Assembly (NCBI GenBank): GCA_037976565.1
Contig: CP137682.1
Location: 18,258,751-18,322,750, forward strand
DNA: 64,000 nt
Reading direction: 5' to 3'
Source of the DNA: Mesocentrotus franciscanus
Lineage: Eukaryota > Echinodermata > Echinoidea > Camarodonta > Strongylocentrotidae
The notes beneath the pieces are model-generated. The model saw only the letters and a list, made by a program, of their open reading frames with translations, was not told the DNA's origin and made no database searches. Positions 48,985 through 60,059 of this stretch are shown here, one piece after another. A program made the translations under genes and the position numbers. Within the stretch, counting starts at the first letter, position 1. The number at the start of each line of letters is the position of its first letter.

Positions 48985-49083
48985 ATCTACCTTCAGCTCT
49001 TCCGAGTACCTCAATAACTACACCTATATAGTTTACCAGGGTAATAACATCTTCTCTAGGGCTATTCGATGTAAAGGAGGAAA
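48985..49083 (+). CDS. GPCAT: GPC1/DUF2838-family acyltransferase, exon 5
   Basis: CGTACAG acceptor, GTGAGT donor, 99 nt, phase 2 at both ends. It encodes STFSSSEYLNNYTYIVYQGN and then NIFSRAIRCKGGK, a polar loop between membrane segments. The phases join exon 4 and exon 6 without a break. AATAATTA-type sequences make Asn-rich text here, but the exon is not low complexity. Confidence 0.85.
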
Positions 49084-49119
49084 GTGAGTACTGGTATTGG
49101 AATAACAAAAACAACAGCA

Positions 49120-49430
49120 ACAAGAGCACTGTTGTTATTGGTGATAATGATGATGATGATGATGATATCAATGATAATAAATAATAATAATAATGGTAAT
49201 GATAATAATAACAATTTAACATGATAATAATGTTTACTAACATAGATAATAATAATGTTAATGATAATAATAATAATGTTAATGATAATAATAATTACAA
49301 TAAAAAGAAATTAACAACATGATAATGATAATGATAATTATAATGATAATAAGATAATATGAAGAAGATGATTGAGAAGAAGAGGAAGAGGTAAAAGAAG
49401 AAGAAGAAGAAGAAGAAGAAGAAGAATTTG
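49120..49430. repeat. GAT, AAT and AAG microsatellites in intron
   Basis: (GAT)n, (AAT)n-rich and (GAA)n tracts in succession. Confidence 0.9.
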
Positions 49431-49774
49431 TTACGAGAGTTAATTATATCAAACTTCTTTTCATCATCTCCTTTTTGAGAAGATATATATAATTACCAGT
49501 CCCTAAATGAATTATACTTTCTATTTGTAAAAACTAAGAAATATATTTATGATATATCCTGAAAGATTCCATCCTATGGTCACTTATATCAATTAAGTGT
49601 ATCCAGAAAAAAGGTCCTTTAAAGTTTGGAACACAAGAGCACACTATTACAAAAACCACATTGACTGCACTTTGAACCTTGAGTCTTTGGTTCCATGGCA
49701 ATAGCACCAGACATAGAGCTATTTTAGTTGTTAAGTGTTAGTTTACTTTAATACTTTTATCAGTCTGAGATAAC

Positions 49775-49875
49775 CTAATCAAATCAAATCAAATCTGGCT
49801 TTGTCTTTATTCTAAGCTGTTATACAGCTAAGCTAAATATTAATAAGGACAAATACATAATGGAAACACATTTTA
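49775..49875 (-). repeat. LINE-like 3' tail
   Basis: Minus strand ends with GATTTGATTTGATT repeats after a segment typical of L2/CR1-type tails. Confidence 0.4.
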
Positions 49876-49912
49876 AGTTGTAAGAAAAGTGTGACTAGTA
49901 GATTAAAGGTAA

Positions 49913-50307
49913 AGACCACTTTTGGAAACGCCCCTCTCTCAAAAAAATGAAATGGAAGCTCTCATTACCAATCATGTGAAAGAATATGTTTTGACTAATA
50001 CGTGATGATACAAATTGTGCCAGGAAAGTCGGAAACCGCCTACTAATTGATATATTTGGTAAATTATTATATCTATTGGGACCAAATAGATATCGCGCAC
50101 GTGGTCGCGTAGTCCCATATACATCTTTCTGTGTACAGTTCTTGTAACTTTACCAAGACTGGGCCAAATTTCTTATCATTTTGATGATTAAAGAACCTTG
50201 CAGTACACCCCAATACTTATATGCTAGATGATCAACCTTTTCTGATCGCTTCCACAACGTTTCTTTCACAATGCAATCGCATGACCAGAACTGGTCTTTA
50301 TCTTTAA
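49913..50307 (+). mobile_element. TTAA-flanked MITE, family A (copy 3), in intron
   Basis: TTAA at 49913-49916 and 50304-50307. Ends AGGTAAAGACCACTTTTGG and inverted AGATAAAGACCAGTTCTGG. Very close to 9687-10084. The right end lies about 55 bp before exon 6. Confidence 0.9.
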
Positions 50308-50361
50308 TTGAATTTTTAATAATTTATCATTCAAAAGTTCTCCCTTTTTTCTTTCTTTCAG

Positions 50362-50581
50362 GTTCAGATTATTGGTGTACATGATCTTTCAGAGTATCTA
50401 TGCTTCAATAACCATCGCGATGACATGGCTGTGGTTTAACTTCTGGATTGCCCACATCGTATTCCTGTGCTTTATATTCACAATTGCTACCTACAATGGG
50501 TCCACCTACTATCTGGACCTGTTCCCAAAGAAGACCTTTGGTTCTGATCCCTATCGATTGTGTGGAACGTCACCTGAATGA
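50362..50581 (+). CDS. GPCAT: GPC1/DUF2838-family acyltransferase, last exon
   Basis: TTTCAG acceptor in phase 2. It encodes FRLLVYMIFQSIYASITIAM, TWLWFNFWIAHIVFLCFIF and ATYNGSTYYLDLFPKKTFG, ending RLCGTSPE and TGA. Two final membrane segments give about eight in all, as expected for GPC1-type enzymes. The six exons sum to 1092 nt, a 363-aa protein, in the size range of the family. The last 80 bp are also the first unit of the tandem array that follows. Confidence 0.93.
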
Positions 50582-51165
50582 TCTATCTTCTACCTAAACC
50601 TGTTCTCAAAGAAGGCCTTTAATTTTGATCCCTATCGATTGTGTGGGAACTGGAAAGTCACCAGAATGATCTACCTTCTATCTGGACCTGTTCCTAAAGA
50701 AGACCTTTGATTCTGATCCCTGTCGATTATGTGGAATGTCACCAGAATGATCTGTTTTATATCTAGACCTGTCCCCCAAAGAAGGCCTATATTAACACCT
50801 TTACGATTGTGTGGAAAGTCACCAGAATGATCTGTCTTCTATCTATACTAGACCTGTTCTCAAAGAAGGCCTATGATTCTGATCCGTATCGATTGTGTGG
50901 AAAATCACTAGAATGATCCGTCTTCTATCTATACTAGACCTGTTCTCAAAGAAGGCCTATGATTCTGATCCATATCGATTGTGTGGAAAATCACCAGAAT
51001 GATCCGTCTTCTATCTATACTAGACCTGTTCTCAAAGAAGGCCTATGATTCTGATCCATATCGATTGTGTGGAAAGTCAACAGAATGATGTGTCTTCTAT
51101 CTAGACCTGTTCCCAAAGGAGATCTATGATTATTACCTCTGATTGTGGAAATTCACCTCATGAAT
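50508..51165 (+). repeat. minisatellite derived from the GPC1-family coding end, eight units
   Basis: The marker GACCTGTT recurs near 50516, 50597, 50685, 50766, 50851, 50937, 51023 and 51104 (steps of 81, 88, 81, 85, 86, 86, 81 bp). Each unit repeats the sequence coding for the C-terminus, including CAAAGAAG, GATCCCTATCGATTGTGTGG and the stop region. Unit 1 is in the exon; units 2-8 are in the presumed 3' UTR and are frame-broken. Confidence 0.95.
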
Positions 51166-51205
51166 ACGTGCTTTTTATGCTGGAATCATTACCAGTTTTA
51201 CTTAC

Positions 51206-51211
51206 AATAAA
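51206..51211 (+). terminator. candidate poly(A) signal of the GPC1-family gene
   Basis: First AATAAA after the minisatellite. Others lie at 51966 and near 52304 and 52378; which is used cannot be told from sequence. Confidence 0.4.
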
Positions 51212-51275
51212 CATAGTATCTAATGCAGTGCTATATGTATGTGCTATCATTCTATGGGATTAGGATTTTATAGGT

Positions 51276-51715
51276 ACATGTACATTGATTGAGGGAGTGT
51301 TCAAACTTTACCTTAAAGTGTATTTACATATCGTAAATCTTGGTTTTACATGTACATGTATATTGATTCAGGGAGTGTTCAGACTTTACCTTAAAGTGTA
51401 TTTACGTATCGTAAATCTTGGTTTTACATGTACATGTATATTGATTCAGGGAGTGTTCAGACTTTACCTTAAAGTGTATTTACATATCGTAAATCTTGGT
51501 TTTACATGTACATGTATATTGATTCAGGGAGTGTTCAGACTTTACCTTAAAGTGTATTTACATATCGTAAATCTTGGTTTTACATGTACATGTATATTGA
51601 TTGATTCAGGGAGTGTTCAGACTTTACCTTAAAGTGTATTTACATATCGTAAATTTTGGTTTTACATGTACATGTATATTGATTCAGGGAGTGTTCAGAC
51701 TTCAGAATTCATGGT
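51276..51715 (+). repeat. 78-bp tandem array
   Basis: GGGAGTGTTC recurs at 51293, 51371, 51449, 51527, 51609 and 51687: steps of 78, 78, 78, 82 and 78 bp. The 82 step is a 4-bp TTGA duplication. Units are almost identical and contain CATGTACATGTA. Because 78 is divisible by 3, an open frame runs through; it is not a gene. Confidence 0.97.
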
Positions 51716-51839
51716 TTATTTTTGATCAAATAAGAGTTGCCATGAAAATGAATAGTTTAAAAAAAAGATATTCCTGGATTCTGATTAAGGTAGAAACAAA
51801 TTATAACTCTGGTGGTGTGTGTTTGTGTGAGTAGATACC

Positions 51840-52500
51840 AGATGCAATGGCTATATTCAGCTATCTTCTTATCTCATTATCATGGTTATTATCATAGTAA
51901 TCTACAAGTGTACCTCATCATTTTGATCAGTATACCCTTTTATTCATAATCAAAATGATATTCTAAATAAAGTTACTATTTCATATTTTTGTATTCCATG
52001 AGAAAATTAATCTAAATAACCCACCTATACTGTTTCTAAACCAATTAGATTGGTCAATTATTCAGAGTTGAATATGTGTTAAATCAAATTTCACCTCTGT
52101 TCGGCATTATTTTTATTTGCAAAATGGTCAAGATGATATTTTTTACCCTTTTTGCACATTATAAAAGCTCACTTTTACATCATTTCAGATAGAAACAACA
52201 TGATTAATGGTATTGCTGTACTATATACAATAGGGTATTCAAATTTGATGATGAAATTATGTGTGTCTTCTCAGGTGCCTTATCATATCGAACAGAAACA
52301 GAGCAATAAACCCATAAATATTGGGTTGGTGCAATTTCCTTCTTTAAACAAAAAATCTGAAATATGATCTGTACATGAATAAAGTATTTATGGTGTAATT
52401 TGCAATATATGGTGTACAATTTATTTACAAAACTATGGTATTCAGTTTTTATTGAATTGTGTGGTGCCTATTTGTAAGAATTTTATTCCTGTACTTGATT
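51840..52500. other. no gene recognised
   Basis: Anonymous A+T-rich sequence downstream of the GPC1-family gene. Confidence 0.4.
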
Positions 52501-52507
52501 ATGTATA

Positions 52508-52684
52508 TACAGTCAAACCTGTCTATAGCGACCGTCAAAGGGAAACACAGAAAGCGGTCTTTGTAGACGGGTGGTCTTCGTAGACAGGCTCCTTTAGTAC
52601 CTGTTTCGATGAGAAACCATTTTCAAGGGAAACGAAAAATGTGGTCTTTGTAGACAAGTGGTCACTAAACCAGGTTTGACTGTA
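52508..52684. mobile_element. Tc1/mariner-like MITE, 173 bp (second copy)
   Basis: CAGTCAAACCT at 52510 and its inverted copy ending at 52682, flanked by TA. Same length and high similarity to 47901-48073. Confidence 0.9.
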
Positions 52685-52689
52685 TTTGT

Positions 52690-52910
52690 CTAGTTCCCAC
52701 CTAGTCTTAAAGTGTACTAATCACCTAAAGAAAATTCTGTTTACAGCTAAAATGTATAAAGTCCACCTAAAGTCCACCATAACCTGGCATTCTATTGGTC
52801 AACGATGAAGGAAAAAAATGATAACATACTATCCAGCATAGGGAACCCAAGCCGAACTTACCGTGTAGGTTCCGTGCGTGCCCTATTCTACCAGTTGCTT
52901 TTAAAGCCCA
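52690..52910 (+). repeat. dispersed repeat shared with 47310-47545
   Basis: See that copy; here it follows the mariner-like MITE, whereas at 47.3 kb it precedes it. Confidence 0.6.
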
Positions 52911-53475
52911 AGTCCACTCCGATTTTCAAAAATTATAACATGTTGTAAATAAATAAAAGGTTAAAACTGCCAAATATCACGGGCGTACTTCAATCAGGTG
53001 ATTTTAAGAGCGATTTTTGTTTCGGGTATTTCGAGCAAAACATTTATATTGCTGTACGGAAGTGACGTATGCTCCTCACAACGAAAGTGCCAGCGGTATA
53101 CATTCTGACAATAGGCTTTTTTCGTAATGTAACCAAATTTAATGCATACGTCTTTGTGAAGTGCCTCTATACAAACTATTTCATTCACCTGATAAGAATA
53201 ATAGTGTTTCATTATTCTTATCAGGTGAATGAAATAGTTTGTATCGAGGCACTTCATAAAGACGTATGCATTAAATTTGGTTACATTACGAATCTGTGTT
53301 GTGAGGACCCTACGTCACAACCGACTCGCTCATTAACTTGTTTTTTGCTCATTAAAAAAAAATTATTAAAAATAAATCTGAGCACCATTTTCCAAAACCA
53401 AGTTATATTTGGGCTTTTTAGATTTTTGTCTATCTAATCAGCTCAACTTTTCAGTGGAGTGGACTTGTACTTTAA
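52911..53475. mobile_element. TTAA-flanked element with internal palindrome
   Basis: TTAA at 52911-52914 and 53472-53475. Ends AGCCCAAGTCCACTCC and inverted AGTACAAGTCCACTCC. It contains the perfect-looking palindrome at 53121-53292. No coding capacity. Confidence 0.8.
53121..53292. repeat. 82-bp-arm palindrome
   Basis: Arms 53121-53202 and 53211-53292 with an 8-bp loop AGTGTTTC. Only a few mismatches. Related to the looser inverted repeat at 36235-36560. Confidence 0.92.
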
Positions 53476-53535
53476 GTTCATTGAGATTGTATGTGACCTT
53501 GCAATATTTTCTCTGTATAGAAGTAATATTTGAAG

Positions 53536-54750
53536 TTGGCCCTTGGTGGGGTCCAGGGGGCAGAGCCCCCGGAAGCTCAGGGGTTTTAGGTATTCAATTA
53601 CGGTTAGATGAGCATCCAGGGGCCCGCCGTAGGGCCCTTGGTGGGGTCCAGGCCAGGGGGCAGAGCCCCCGTAAGCTCAGGGGTTTTAGGCATTTAATTA
53701 CGGTCAGATGAGCATATTTTGATACCTCATTTGTGACACTAGCAGGTCACTTATTCTTTCTTTCTCTCTTTCTTTCTTTTTCTCTTTAACCCTATTCTAA
53801 CTGGGCTATTTCAGACCAGGTTTTTACTGAGGGTTTAAGTTAAGATAAGTGTATAGAATACTATGGAAATTTCAATTTTTTGAAAAATTCACTCATTTGC
53901 ATATTTATGCGAATAAGGTCATAACATTCACATTTTTACCCATAAATCATATATTATTCATATTTAAGCATTCTTTTTCACTACATATATTCGTTAGACC
54001 ATTTGGAATAATAATACGACAAAAAAAAATTGGAAGAGCCAGGTTATTCCTTATGTTATCTCTTGTTTTGATAATTTCTTATGTATTTCATTGTTTGTTT
54101 AACTTTATTTGTTTTATTTCATTCCTAACTACAATTCATCTTTTTTGACCTCAAAACAAACACCTAAACTTTGAACAAGACCAAATAACCAATGTTTTAT
54201 CTCTTTTTAGGAAAAATGATATTTCCATATGTTTTGTACACAAATCACAAAAATGAGCGATTTTCGGGCTGACATGCAAAGAGAAAAGGTCACGTGACTT
54301 GGTAACTATACGTCCGATTTTCAAAAAAATTGTTTTAAAAGATGCGTAAGACTCGAAAGAAAAAAGTCATGAAAGGAAAAATTTATATCTGCCGCGGTTC
54401 CGGAGTCGTCGCTAAATTACTACAGGGGGTCAAATTGACCCCCCAGTTAACATAGGATTAACATACTTTTAAAAAAGTGAGGGGGGCTTGAGCCCCGAGC
54501 CCCCGCCTTTGCAGATCCTGGCCTGAAGGCCTCTAAATAAGCATATTTTTTGCCTGACTGTAAATTTGGGAATTTGTAATTTTCCAACAAACGCATAAAA
54601 AAGTATAATTTACAAAAAAAAAAAGATAAAACTCCGGGAAAATCATATTATTTCAGCAACATTTGTAAATCACTAGTATCGAATAAGAAATAAACCATGT
54701 TTTAATTTTATTTGGGGGCAACTGGTCCCCCCATCAGTACGCCAGTATTT
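53536..54750. mobile_element. partial copy of the hAT-like satellite element
   Basis: Begins with two satellite units like those at 21770-23290 and continues, after the insertion at 53790-54457, with GAGGGGGGCTTGAGCCCC, TTTTCCAACAAACGCATA and the GCAACATTTGTAAATCACTA body. It ends near GTACGCCAGTAT, matching 23330-23605. Confidence 0.8.
53786..54461. mobile_element. TTAA-flanked piggyBac-like non-autonomous element
   Basis: Ends TTAACCCTATTCTAACTGGG (53786-53805) and CCCAGTTAACATAGGATTAA (54442-54461). CCC next to the TTAA is typical of piggyBac ends. The related sequence near 23310-23330 has no insertion at the corresponding point. No transposase ORF is seen. Confidence 0.75.
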
Positions 54751-55024
54751 AGGGGCTCATGTCTTCTCACCCCTTTCATAAAAAAAACACGCTTTCCCAT
54801 CCTCTCACAATATTTCCACGATATGCGCGTATCGTGATTTTAAAATCCTCCATTAATTGATAAAATAATATAGGGGCATGCGGAATGTTTAAGAAGTTTA
54901 ATTCCTGTTTACTCTCCTTTTCTTTGAATGGAATATAATTGTGATTGTGATCAATTCTTTTTTATTTTATTTTTGGTTAAAAAATACAAACCATTTTTAC
55001 TCCTTTACTGCTGATTTTTTCGGA

Positions 55025-55245
55025 GGGGGCGAAAATGCGTTTTGCCCCTCCACTTCCGGCACCCCTGATTATAGTAACTGTAATATGATATCTATAGTCG
55101 GAAGGTCTCAGAAAAACAAATTCTGCCCCCATTTGTAAAAAAATGCGTTTTGCCCCCTCCACTTCCGGCGCCCTGATTATAGTAACTGTAATATGATATC
55201 TATAGTCGGAAGGTCTCAGAAAAACAAATTCTGCCCCCATTTGTA
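55025..55245. repeat. 113-bp tandem duplication
   Basis: Two near-identical copies with AATGCGTTTTGCCCC, CACTTCCGGC, ATAGTAACTGTAATATGATA and CTGCCCCCATTTGTAA. Confidence 0.92.
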
Positions 55246-55259
55246 AGAGGCATTTTATT

Positions 55260-56140
55260 TTGTACTTAACATATTACATATTTAAAAGTATATAATGTAT
55301 AGCACTATACATTACTTATTTTTTTATTGTTACATAAGTGCCAACGCTTATTCTATTGGGATATGTGAGTAGAATGTGTGGGTCCAAGAATGGAATGAAT
55401 TTAAGAAGTACTGTTTTTAAATATTTATAATTGTTACACAAGGGTTTATGTTTCATTGGTTTTGCTTGGTTTCATTGGACTAAAGCAGTTATGAGGTCAC
55501 ATCATTTTTATTTACCCAATTAACTTGCTTGGTGATATTAATGTCTAGATGTGAAGTTTTATACCTGATGTACCGTGTGATGAAATTAATACAGTTAATT
55601 ACAGAACCAAATATGTTTGATTTTATAAATATTCAGAAAGTTGATAAGTTGTTTATATGTATTATAGCATATAAATTTTAGGTCTGTAGCTGTATTATCA
55701 GCATAGTTTAACTTGTATATACTAATTATTACAAGAAGTTAAGTGAAAGTTTTTAAAAGACTGGTACAGTTTCTTTGAATTCAAGTATAATGTCATCAAA
55801 GTGGCAGTAAAGTACATTTATTAAACTTATGATGAGAGAAAGTCATGAAAGTGGCAATATCTAGACTCTTTTGAAGTGACAGTTTCTTCCATATTTTAAA
55901 GTTGCTCTAGTGTTGACCTTTTTTTACATATATATATATTTAATGGAGGAAATAAAGCATGTAAAGGCTCCAAGCTGACTATTATTATTCATAGAATGAT
56001 ACATGTTACAATCCATGTTCAATCATTATGTATTTGTGTGTACATATTCAATATTGTACATTGGAAAATAGATTAAATGTGAATTTATATTTCTAATGAT
56101 ATTTTCAAAAAATTGTCTAGTTTCTTGTGTAATAATATAC
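55260..56140. other. no gene recognised
   Basis: Anonymous A+T-rich sequence. Confidence 0.4.
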
Positions 56141-56142
56141 AG

Positions 56143-57065
56143 GCCGTATCAATAACAAATTTACCTAACTTTGGTATGACTTTGGAATTGCTTTCATGAT
56201 GAAGAGTAACTTATTTTCTGTCCAATGATATACCCTATTCATAAAATTTCTGCCACGGGTGAATGAGCACCAGGGTCTTTAAAAAGTGTTGTCAAAATCG
56301 CCTTGTTCCAAGTTTGGGCTTTAGGGACCAATGTAGGTCGGGCCATATGCATGCGCTTCTTTGGATTTAAATCCTTTTAACAGTTAGATTGTGCCTCGTG
56401 ATTCAGTGCTTCATTGTTTAAAATGGTGCAATGTAACTAGGCTTTCACAGAACCTTGTTTCAATCGACAGGATAACCTTTAATTATTTTAAACAGCCTAC
56501 TAACTACTTGTCTCATGATATCGAAGTTCTCTCTGCTCACTTGTCCGCTGCGCCATTTCACACGCGTAAGGAGCATAAGGTGTTTATCTCGAGTAGCGAT
56601 CGATAACTCAAAGGTTACTAAACCCAAATGCAAGAAAGAACATTAATAATGATAAATATCAAAAAAATTGACAACAGACTTTCATTTTTTTAAAGGTGAC
56701 ATCCCTGATAAACTTTATCCATTTTGTATCACTCAATGAGGAGGTTAACTTAAACAAGGGATGCGTATGAAGGCAATATTGTAATCATCATAACGAAGAG
56801 AATATCGTAGATTTTGCTTGTAATTAGCATTTCTTTAAGTTTGAGTTGATGTTAACAATTTTTTGTTCAACTGCCAAATAGTCAATGTAAATAAGAAGCA
56901 ATTGTTTTGGAATGAGATAATACACACATAATGGCTTTTGACCCACATTCATTGCTTCAGCCCAAACTTGGTACAAGACGATTTTGACAATACTTTTTGA
57001 AAAGCCTGCTGTTCAGTCATCCTTGGCAGCATAATTATGAAAATGGTATAATTAGACAGGGTATA
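56143..57065. mobile_element. element related to 44814-45334
   Basis: Left part has CCGTATCAATAACAAA and CAAGTTTGGGCTTTAGG. The right part carries the inverted relative CAGCCCAAACTTGGTACAAG and AAAAGCCTGCTGTTCAGTCA. The boundaries are uncertain because no clear right terminal repeat was found. Confidence 0.55.
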
Positions 57066-57069
57066 GAGT

Positions 57070-57675
57070 ACCGAAGCTGTGACGTCATAAAAATCTATTT
57101 TTAGAATATCTCAATTTGAACTTCATTTTCAGAAAGAGCATCAAAAATAAGTCCAAATGTCGAAAACCAATTGAATATGTTAAGTATTGGCAGAGATATG
57201 ACCATTTGAACAAATATATTTCCTATAGGAACTCAGTGTTATTTTGCTCTGGTTTGTATGTTTCTGTAGTATCCAAATCTTAAACGTATCTACTAATCAG
57301 GCAAGAGAGATAATGATTAATGTTTACCAAGTCGAACCGACATGCAATTTCTTACTTTTATATATTCTGAAGAGCTTTATTTGTTTATTTGCTCGCATAA
57401 AACATAATAACTGAGCAATATGGTCTGATTTGTTTTATGACCGTTTATCAACAGTTTCCTTGACATTTTGATTATCAAAGAAAATATTCAGGTTAAGCGT
57501 GCTCTGTACGTGATGAATATGATCTCGTGCTGTTTACAAGGAACACAGTTCTAAAGCTTAAAGATAATTCTTGGCACCTCTCGACGTGTTTACAATGTGA
57601 GGGTGGTAATCGGATTCACCATGTAGTATGAAGACAGCAAGCATGCCATATATGTATATTTTTTCTCTTTCCTCA
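57070..57675. other. no gene recognised
   Basis: Anonymous A+T-rich sequence. Confidence 0.4.
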
Positions 57676-59082
57676 AGCGAGGTCTTTATTTGCATAATTT
57701 CAGTACATATTTACATTAATTACTCAATGATTGAGTGAAAAATAACATTGGCTAAACATTAAAAGTATATTCAACAATTCTATTTGGCATAGGTTAAATA
57801 TCAAATTACATATTATTTTCCAAAACATAATCGCATATTTGCAATATTACATAATGTGAAACGTTGAATCAACTTATCCACAAGTGTTGCATTATTTGCA
57901 TAAATCATTATTCACAATTTGCCATTTATAAATTTTCTTTTGAGGCAATAAACCTGTGAATCATCTTGAAATTAAATTGTTTAACTTTATAATTACGAAT
58001 TTGCTTTAATTTAAATGAAAATACATCCTTCCAAACAAAGTCATCATCTAAATCTCGAAAGGAATTCCAAAAATAAATGACAATTGGTTCTCTAGACTTC
58101 TTGCGTATTAGAAAAAGATGGTAATCTTTCATTTTCAGGACAAAAACATTTACTTTATCCCCTGTTTCTATTTCTATAAGATTCGAAATATCACATTCAT
58201 CTTCAAAATCATTGACATCACTTAATCTATCTAACTAAAACTGCGGAAATGCTTTCTTTAGTTGTGTGTATTTAAAATCAAATAAGAGCTAGTGTGCGTT
58301 CACTTTTTTATTAATTAGTGTAGAGTCATTCCAAATACCATTTGTAATCAAATTATGAATGTTCAATAAACCGGCATCTTGCCATTCTCGATAAAACACT
58401 ATTTTGTTCTCAAAGGTAAAGTTACTAGTTTTCCATATAAGTTCATTTGGAATATTTCTTACCTCAAACATGTCAATGAATCTTAGTTCTGACCAAGTAC
58501 AAAAAAGATCTACATAAAATTCTAGCAAATTATGTTTAGTGCATAATAAATTCATATCATTTATTTTACAATTGAACTGTAAACAAAGTGACAAACCCCC
58601 TATTTTATCTGACCAGTATTTAAACATATTTTTCCAATTAGAGCCATTATCATTAAAGAAATGAGATATCCATGCCAAACGAAGTGAAGATATTTTACAA
58701 GCAATAATCATATTCAATCCATCATTTTCGATATCATTTATAATTACATTACGTTAAATATTTTTTTTTGTTGGAATTTCATAAGAAACAAAACAATAGT
58801 CTATTCAAAAACTGTAAAACATGTTTTGGTACTGGTACAACAGTTGCGGTATGTACAATTTGTGACGCCGCTAACATTTTCAAACCAATTATTCTACCAT
58901 AAAAAGTAAGATCTTTCATTTTCCACATATTTAATAAATTTCGAATTTTATCTATTTTTACATTCCAGTTTAAATCATGTAACAATTTCTTATTTTCGCC
59001 TACATATACTCCTAAATATTTAACAGGCTGATTCGTATACATAATGTCATTATCTATTAAAAAAAATTATATGATAATAGGC

Positions 59083-59260
59083 GCGATGGCTGAGTTGGTA
59101 GAGCAGCACTTGGTCTCGTAATCCGGCGCTAGTGCCCTTTGGTAAGGCATTAATCCTCATTTCCAGGTCCCTCGGAGAGGACCTAAAGCCGTCGGTCCTC
59201 TGGTTGCTTACTAACAAGCATTTATGCTTTCTTAGCAGTCAGGTAAAATAACCACCACAA
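59083..59260 (+). mobile_element. tRNA-derived SINE inside the LINE
   Basis: Head GCGCGATGGCTGAGTTGGTA carries a box A; box B is deleted. Then GTGCCCTTTGGTAAGGCATT and GTCCCTCGGAGAGGACC. It is a different subfamily from the 48604 SINE and sits antisense in the LINE. Confidence 0.7.
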
Positions 59261-60059
59261 CCAAATGTACCAAATGTACCTTCATATCTAAAATATTCAG
59301 ATTCATAACTTCTTAATTAACATAATTTCGGACCTGCATAGTCTCCAAAATCGTTATATTGTACATCATTAACAGAATTCACAAACAATGTCGTATCATC
59401 CTATTTTTTGTGATACCAATGGCGTCAGTATAAAAGGTCTTTATCAAGGTGATAACAGATTCTTTAAAATTGAATTTACCTAATACATGAAATAGGAAAA
59501 AATGGGATACATTGTCAAATGCGTTTTTAAAATCCAAAAAGAATATAATCCCTGAACTATTGGATGTCTTTAAATAATCAATCACATCTTGTACTAACCG
59601 TATGTTTTCTGCTGTGGATCTTTTCTTTATGAAACCTCTTTGATCAGTTGAAATGATACTCGATAAAACCCGTTGAATTCTTTTAGACAGTACTCTTGCG
59701 GCAATTTTATAACCAGTATTTAATAACGAAATAGGTCTCCAATTGTCTAGATAACCCCTATCAACCTTCCTAAATAACAATGTAATTAGACCCTGCCTTT
59801 TGGGAAGAACATAATTTTGTTTGTGATACCCCTCATTTAAACTTGCAATAACCAAATCTTTAATTTCTAACCAAAAAACCTTGTAAAACTCTGCACTAAG
59901 ACCATCACTTCCAGGGGCTTTGTTATTGTTCATACATTGCAATGCGTCTTCACATTCCTTTTCACTTAGTAAACCTTCACACTTCAATGCCTCTTCATCG
60001 GTCAGAGTACTAACAATTACATCTTCAAAATATGTATCAACATGAACATTCGTGCATTC

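Noticed and set aside
51285..51834. Repetitive ORF that could look like a repeat protein
   Set aside because: The frame stays open only because the 78-bp unit is a multiple of 3; frame is lost at the 4-bp duplication and there is no other gene signal.
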